The position numbers were made by a program, and so were the translations under genes. A DNA stretch of 9,032 nucleotides from DASVXQ01 sp036392615. GTDB taxonomy: Bacteria; Actinomycetota; CALGFH01. The notes beneath the pieces were generated by a model. The model made no database searches. It saw only the letters and a list, made by a program, of their open reading frames with translations, and was not told the DNA's origin. The first letter of the stretch is position 1. Each line of letters starts with the position of its first letter. The DNA lies in NCBI GenBank assembly GCA_036392615.1, contig DASVXQ010000490.1, forward strand, positions 1 to 9,032, read 5' to 3'. Below are positions 5,653 to 9,032 of this stretch, in pieces.

Positions 5653-6168
5653 GTGACGACGATCAGCACTCCCAGGCCGCCGGATCGCCTTCAGGATGGA
5701 AGATCCCTGCTCGACGACGTCAACCGCCGGCTGCTGGAGCTGCTCGCGGAGGATCCGCGGCAGAGCATGTCAGAGCTGGCCCGCCGCGTGGGCATGTCCG
5801 CCCCGGCGGTGCGCGAGCGGGTCGCGCGCCTGGAGCAGGCCGGGGTCATCAAGGGCTACCGCCTGGAGGTCGACCCGGCCGCGCTGGGCCTGCCGGTGGC
5901 CGCCTGGGTGCGGATCCGGCCCGGGCCCGGGCAGCTCCCCAAGGTCGCCGAGCTGGCCGCCCGCATCCCGCAGGTCAGCGAGTGCCACCGCATCTCCGGC
6001 GAGGACTGCTTCCTGCTGAAGGTGCACGTCCCCTCGATCAGCGCCCTGGAGGAGGTGCTCGACCGGCTGCTGGTGCACGGCCAGACCACCAGCTCGTTCA
6101 TCGTCTCCACCCCGGTCCCGCCACGGCCGCCAACGCCGGGGCCGGTCGGCAGAGCGGGGCGGGCGTGA
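5653..6168 (+). CDS. Lrp/AsnC-family transcriptional regulator
   Basis: A 171-residue protein with an N-terminal AsnC-type HTH at about 21-70 (DVNRRLLELLAEDPRQSMSE, then ARRVGMSAPAVRERVARLEQ and AGVIKGYR) and a RAM ligand-binding domain at about 80-153, including GEDCFLLKVHV (116-126), the segment in which this family usually contacts an amino-acid effector. It ends in a Pro-rich tail (PVPPRPPTPGPVG). The start is GTG 5653 with AGAGG 7 nt upstream; the ATG at 5651 is followed at once by TGA, and the frame further upstream runs through the divergent exporter gene. These regulators form dimers to octamers that sense amino acids. Orientation suggests it controls the EamA exporter. Its stop overlaps the next gene's GTG, so the two are probably translated together. 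Confidence 0.92.
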   Translation: MTTISTPRPPDRLQDGRSLLDDVNRRLLELLAEDPRQSMSELARRVGMSAPAVRERVARLEQAGVIKGYRLEVDPAALGLPVAAWVRIRPGPGQLPKVAELAARIPQVSECHRISGEDCFLLKVHVPSISALEEVLDRLLVHGQTTSSFIVSTPVPPRPPTPGPVGRAGRA

Positions 6169-6665
6169 CCGTTCCAGGCGGGACCGCCGGCACGATCGCC
6201 CGCTGGGGTGCCGGGCTGCTGCGGACCCGCTGGCTGGTGCGCGTCCCGATCTGGCTCTACCGGCTCGGGCTGGGCGCGCTGTTCGGCCGGCGGCTGCTGA
6301 TGCTGGAGCACGTCGGGCGGCGCTCGGGCGCGAGGCGCTACGTGGTCCTGGAGGTGGTCGACCGCCGGCCGCCGGACACCTGGGTGGTGGTCTCCGGCTT
6401 CGGGGACCGGGCGCAGTGGTTCCGCAACCTCCAGGCCAACCCGCACGCCCGCGTCTACCTGGGCAGCCGCCGGCCGGCACCGGCCACCGCCCGGGTCCTC
6501 GCCCCGGAGGAGGCGCGCGCCGCGCTGGCCGCCTACGCCCGCCGGCATCCCCGCGCGTGGGCGACCCTGCGGCCGGTGTTCGAGTCCACCCTCGGGGCGC
6601 GGATCGACACCGGCGCGACCAGCCTGCCGATGGTCGCCCTGGAGCTGGACCACCCGGTGGGCTGA
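6165..6665 (+). CDS. Nitroreductase/deazaflavin (F420)-dependent oxidoreductase family protein (Ddn-like)
   Basis: A 166-residue split-barrel protein of the Ddn/FDOR-A type. Recognisable blocks are the N-terminal helix with RTRWLVRVPIWLYRLGLGAL (20-39), the strand-turn LEHVGRRSGARRYVVL (47-62), which matches the TTTGRKSG-type cofactor-binding motif, and WVVVSGFGDRAQWFRNLQAN (73-92), which corresponds to the family W-Y/F-x-N-L-x-A-N-P block. Members use reduced F420 or other flavin-like cofactors to reduce quinones and other hydride acceptors; which cofactor this one uses is not shown by sequence. The hydrophobic N-terminal helix may sit at the membrane, as in Ddn. GTG 6165 overlaps the Lrp stop in a GTGA junction, so translation is probably coupled. 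Its TGA lies inside the hairpin shared with the convergent MFS gene. Confidence 0.85.
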   Translation: MTVPGGTAGTIARWGAGLLRTRWLVRVPIWLYRLGLGALFGRRLLMLEHVGRRSGARRYVVLEVVDRRPPDTWVVVSGFGDRAQWFRNLQANPHARVYLGSRRPAPATARVLAPEEARAALAAYARRHPRAWATLRPVFESTLGARIDTGATSLPMVALELDHPVG

Positions 6666-6687
6666 GCGGCCGGCTCGCCGCTCAGCC
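6660..6687. terminator. Bidirectional hairpin containing both flanking stop codons
   Basis: An 11-bp perfect stem (6660-6670 with 6677-6687) closes the 6-nt loop CGGCTC. It lies between the convergent oxidoreductase and MFS genes, which are only 16 bp apart. The oxidoreductase TGA (6663-6665) is in one arm and the MFS stop (6682-6684 on the minus strand) is in the other, placed symmetrically. It can fold in either transcript; there is no T tract on either side. Confidence 0.6.
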
Positions 6688-8100
6688 GACCCCGGCCCGC
6701 TGCCTGCCGCCGCGGTGCTGGACCAGCAGGACGGCGGCCAGGCAGCCCGCCAGCGACAGGGCGGCGGCGACCAGAAAGGCGAGCCGGAAGCCGGCGACCA
6801 GCTGGGCGGCGCTGGGGCCGGCGGTGCCCGCGAGCGCACGGGTGCGCGCGGCCGCCAGGGTGGCCAGCGCCGCGATGCCGATGGCGGTGCCGATCTGCGC
6901 CGCGGTGTTGAGCAGGCCCGAGGCCAGGCCCTGCCGGTCGGCGGAGACCGCGGCGGTGCCGGTGGCCGTGGCGGCCACCGAGGCGCAGCCCAGGCCGGCG
7001 CCGGCCAGCGACACCCCGGCCACCAGCCAGACCACCCCGCCGCCGGCCGAGATCGCGGTGACCAGCAGCATCGCCGCGGCCACCGCCACCAGGCCGGCGA
7101 GCATGGTGTTCCTGGCGGCGATCCTGCCCACCAGCCAGCCGCCGGCGAACGAGCCCACGATCACCGCCAGGCTGAACGGCAGCAGCGCCAGCCCGGTCGC
7201 CGAGGGCGAGTAGTCGAGCACCTGCTGGAGGTAGAGCGTGGCCAGCAGACCGGCCGAGCTGGTGACCGCCGTGAGGGTGAAGGCCACCAGGTTGGAGCCG
7301 ACCAGCTCGGGGGAGCGGAACACCGCCGGCGGCGCCAGCGGCTCGGCGACCCTGCGCTCGACCAGCGGGAAGGCGGCCAGCAGGATGACCGCCACCGCGA
7401 CCGCCGCGATGGTGACGACCGAGGCGAAGCCGGCGTCCTCCGCGTGGGTGAGCCCGTAGATCAGCGCGATCAGCCCGCCGGTGACCGTGACCGCTCCGAG
7501 GACGTCGAGCCGGGCGCTGGCCGCGGGGTCGCGGCTCTCGCGGATCAGCGCCGGCGCGACCACCAGGCCGAGCGCGATCACCGGCAGGTTCACCAGGAAC
7601 ACCCAGCGCCACCCCAGGCCCTGGGTGAGCACGCCGCCCAGCACGAAGCCGGCCGCGCCGCCACCGGCCGCCGCGGCCGTCCAGATGCCCAGCGCGCGGT
7701 TGCGCACCCCGGCGGCCGAGAAGGTGGTGGTCAGGATCGACAGCGCGGCCGGCACCACCAGCGCCGCGCCGAGGCCCTGGGCGGCGCGCGCCACCACCAG
7801 CCATGCTGGCGAGCGCGCCAGCCCACAGGCCAGCGAGGCCAGCCCGAACAGCGCGAGCCCGGTCATGAACAGCCGCCGCCGGCCGTAGAGGTCGGCGGCG
7901 CGCCCCGACAGCATCAGGAAGCCGCCGAACAGCAGCGCGTAGGTGCTCACCACCCACTGGAGGCCGGCAGGCGAGAAGCCCAGCTCGCGCTGGATCGACG
8001 GCAGCGCCACCACCACGATGGTGACCCCCAGCACGTCGACGAACTGGGCCACGCACAGCAACGCCAGCGTCGCCGCGCCGCGCCTCCCCAGTCCCGTCAT
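6682..8100 (-). CDS. DHA2-type MFS multidrug exporter
   Basis: A 472-residue membrane protein with the pattern of 14-helix DHA2 (QacA/EmrB-like) proton-drug antiporters. Evidence includes TM1 AQFVDVLGVTIVVVALPSIQ (18-37), motif A between helices 2 and 3 (GRAADLYGRRR, 66-76), motif B ARAAQGLGAALVVPAALSIL (104-123) with the conserved Arg105, a motif-C-like glycine-rich helix (AGGGAAGFVLGGVL, 145-158) and the family signature WRWVFLVNLP (164-173). Motif C lacks the usual proline (Phe152 region), which I see as common variation rather than a defect. It likely expels drugs or metabolites using the proton gradient. The start ATG 8100 follows the DinB stop by 12 bp and has only a weak GAAG ribosome-binding site, suggesting cotranscription with, and perhaps dependence on, the upstream gene. 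The substrate is unknown. Confidence 0.92.
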   Translation of the reverse strand: MTGLGRRGAATLALLCVAQFVDVLGVTIVVVALPSIQRELGFSPAGLQWVVSTYALLFGGFLMLSGRAADLYGRRRLFMTGLALFGLASLACGLARSPAWLVVARAAQGLGAALVVPAALSILTTTFSAAGVRNRALGIWTAAAAGGGAAGFVLGGVLTQGLGWRWVFLVNLPVIALGLVVAPALIRESRDPAASARLDVLGAVTVTGGLIALIYGLTHAEDAGFASVVTIAAVAVAVILLAAFPLVERRVAEPLAPPAVFRSPELVGSNLVAFTLTAVTSSAGLLATLYLQQVLDYSPSATGLALLPFSLAVIVGSFAGGWLVGRIAARNTMLAGLVAVAAAMLLVTAISAGGGVVWLVAGVSLAGAGLGCASVAATATGTAAVSADRQGLASGLLNTAAQIGTAIGIAALATLAAARTRALAGTAGPSAAQLVAGFRLAFLVAAALSLAGCLAAVLLVQHRGGRQRAGVG

Positions 8101-8112
8101 CTCGGGCTTCGG

Positions 8113-8622
8113 CTACACCCGCTCGACCAGCCCGCGCACGAAGGCGGCCTGGCCGGCGTGCTGGAGGTCGTCGCCGATCACGCTCACCAGCCGCACGCCG
8201 AGCGTCACGGGCGGGTCCCAGGACTCGTCCACCACGCGGTCGAGGTCCGGGTCGGTCAGCTCGCGCACGTGCCCGATGGTCCGCCGGTGGACCGCGTCGT
8301 AGTAGCCGACCAGCAGGTCGCTGGACTCGACCCGGACGGCGGCGACCTCGCGGGCGCGGTGCCCGTAGCCGGTGTCCAGCGGGTCGAGCGGCAGCCCGAA
8401 GCGCTCGGCCCAGCCGTCCGAGGTCCACACCTGGTCGGTCCCGAAGGCGTCGGCGACGTGGTCGTCCTGGATCCTGGTCAGGTGCCACACCAGCCAGGCG
8501 ATCGAGTTCGCGGCGGCGTCGGCCCGGAAGGCCAGCTGCTCGGCGGTCAGGCCGCCGACGATCTGGTGCACCTCCTCACGGACCCTGCCAAACGCGTCGA
8601 CGAGCAGATCTGCGCTGGTCAT
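8113..8622 (-). CDS. DinB/DUF664 family protein, probable mycothiol-dependent transferase type
   Basis: A 169-residue four-helix-bundle protein of the DinB/YfiT superfamily. The hallmark block ANSIAWLVWHLTRIQDDHV (38-56) carries His47 and His55, and the C-terminal block GDDLQHAGQAAFVRGLVERV (150-169) carries His155; His47 and His155 are likely metal ligands, and I cannot assign the third with confidence. Actinobacterial relatives include mycothiol S-transferases, metal-dependent enzymes that conjugate the low-molecular-weight thiol mycothiol to electrophiles. ATG 8622 has GGGAG 7 nt upstream. The gene starts 33 bp after the ABC-F stop and ends 12 bp before the MFS start, so it is probably the middle gene of a leftward operon. 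The neighbouring exporter would fit a detoxification role, but the substrate is unknown. Confidence 0.87.
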   Translation of the reverse strand: MTSADLLVDAFGRVREEVHQIVGGLTAEQLAFRADAAANSIAWLVWHLTRIQDDHVADAFGTDQVWTSDGWAERFGLPLDPLDTGYGHRAREVAAVRVESSDLLVGYYDAVHRRTIGHVRELTDPDLDRVVDESWDPPVTLGVRLVSVIGDDLQHAGQAAFVRGLVERV

Positions 8623-8655
8623 GGAGCGACTCCCGGCTCGTGCTGGCTGTGGTGC

Positions 8656-9032
8656 TCACAGCGGGTCGATCTCGGTCAGCCGCCGTTCCAGCCGGAGCCA
8701 GCGGGTGACGCCGGCCTCGCGCAGGAACGGCACGTCGTGGCCAGCCACCATCATCGCGCCCCGGTACGACGCCAGCGCCGTGGTCAGCTGCCGGACGCTC
8801 GAGAGGTCCAGGTTGTTGGTCGGCTCGTCGAGCAGCAGCAGCTGCGGCGCCGGCTCCGCCAGCAGCAGCGCGGCCAGGGTCGCGCGGAAGCGCTCTCCGC
8901 CCGAGAGGGTGCCCGCCGGCTGGTCGGCCCGGTCGCCGTGGAACAGGAACCGCGCCAGCCGCGCGCGGATCTGGTTGCCGGTCGCGCCGGGGGCGAGGCG
9001 GGCGACGTTGTCCACCACGCTCAGCGAGTCGT
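8656..9032 (-). CDS. ABC-F family ATPase, C-terminal part of the second nucleotide-binding domain (partial)
   Basis: The last 124 or so residues of an ABC-F protein; the rest lies beyond the right edge. The order is SLSVVDNVARLAP, the ABC signature LSGGERFRATLAALLL (LSGGE at 8893-8907), Walker B LLLLDEPTNNLD (LLLLDEP at 8821-8841), and the H-loop VAGHDVPFLREAG with its switch histidine at 8737-8739, followed by VTRWLRL and a short tail ending LTEIDPL. No membrane segment is seen. ABC-F proteins are soluble twin-cassette ATPases that act on the ribosome; some protect it from antibiotics and others are translation factors. The Ser usually preceding the switch His-Asp is Gly here. The catalytic Glu of Walker B is intact. 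The gene lies 33 bp upstream of the DinB gene on the same strand, so cotranscription is likely. A resistance role cannot be told from this fragment. Confidence 0.9.
   Translation of the reverse strand, partial: DSLSVVDNVARLAPGATGNQIRARLARFLFHGDRADQPAGTLSGGERFRATLAALLLAEPAPQLLLLDEPTNNLDLSSVRQLTTALASYRGAMMVAGHDVPFLREAGVTRWLRLERRLTEIDPL

Noticed and set aside
6533..8488. A 651-codon minus-strand open frame across the MFS and DinB genes
   Set aside because: It is a different frame of the same strand, with Arg/Gly/Ala-rich low-information sequence. The MFS and DinB frames show clear family motifs and good junctions.
1..9032. CRISPR array, tRNA or rRNA genes, insertion sequences, or attachment sites
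   Set aside because: No regularly spaced repeats, cloverleaf-type sequences, transposase or integrase motifs, or flanking direct repeats were seen on reading both strands. This is a visual reading, not a computed scan.

Overview
The window is very GC-rich, with almost every third codon position G or C, and reads as chromosomal DNA of a high-GC actinobacterium. The gene families point the same way: a LuxR regulator with an N-terminal ATPase module, a MEDS plus HATPase anti-sigma-type protein, a Ddn-like (F420-type) nitroreductase-family protein, a DUF664/DinB protein of the mycothiol-transferase type, and a DHA2-type MFS exporter. This is family-level inference; I cannot name a genus. I see no tRNA, rRNA, CRISPR array, transposase, integrase, phage gene or origin.

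Layout. (1) 1-2247: the N-terminal 375 residues of a LuxR/LAL-type ATPase regulator run leftward off the window. Facing away is a MEDS-HATPase sensor/anti-sigma-like gene (1303-2247), possibly preceded by a 51-codon small ORF that overlaps its start. (2) 2198-4194: a PadR regulator (leftward) is divergent from a PaaK/CapK-like adenylate-forming ligase (rightward). They share a 65-bp control region holding a good -35/-10 pair and a dyad. The PadR gene overlaps the end of the MEDS gene tail to tail. (3) 4195-4422: a convergent spacer crowded with hairpins, including a 13-bp perfect stem behind the ligase. (4) 4423-6665: leftward EamA-type exporter followed by a stand-alone Mop (molybdate-binding) protein. 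Divergent from them are an Lrp/AsnC regulator and a Ddn-family oxidoreductase that overlap by 4 bp. (5) 6682-9032: a leftward set reading ABC-F ATPase (C-terminal part) then DinB/DUF664 protein then DHA2 MFS exporter, ending in a bidirectional hairpin shared with the oxidoreductase gene.

How the genes may work together: the window is a run of small regulator-plus-target modules. PadR probably controls the ligase. Lrp probably controls the EamA exporter and is translationally coupled to the oxidoreductase. The ABC-F/DinB/MFS group looks like a drug or xenobiotic tolerance cluster. These links are inferred from gene order and orientation.

The most notable observations are a lysine-to-methionine change in the Walker A motif of the LuxR-type ATPase, altered N-box and G1-box residues in the MEDS-HATPase protein, the possible small coupled ORF at 1151-1306, the PadR/ligase operator candidate, and the hairpin at 6660-6687 that contains the stop codons of both flanking genes. 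I did not find a clearly new multi-gene system.
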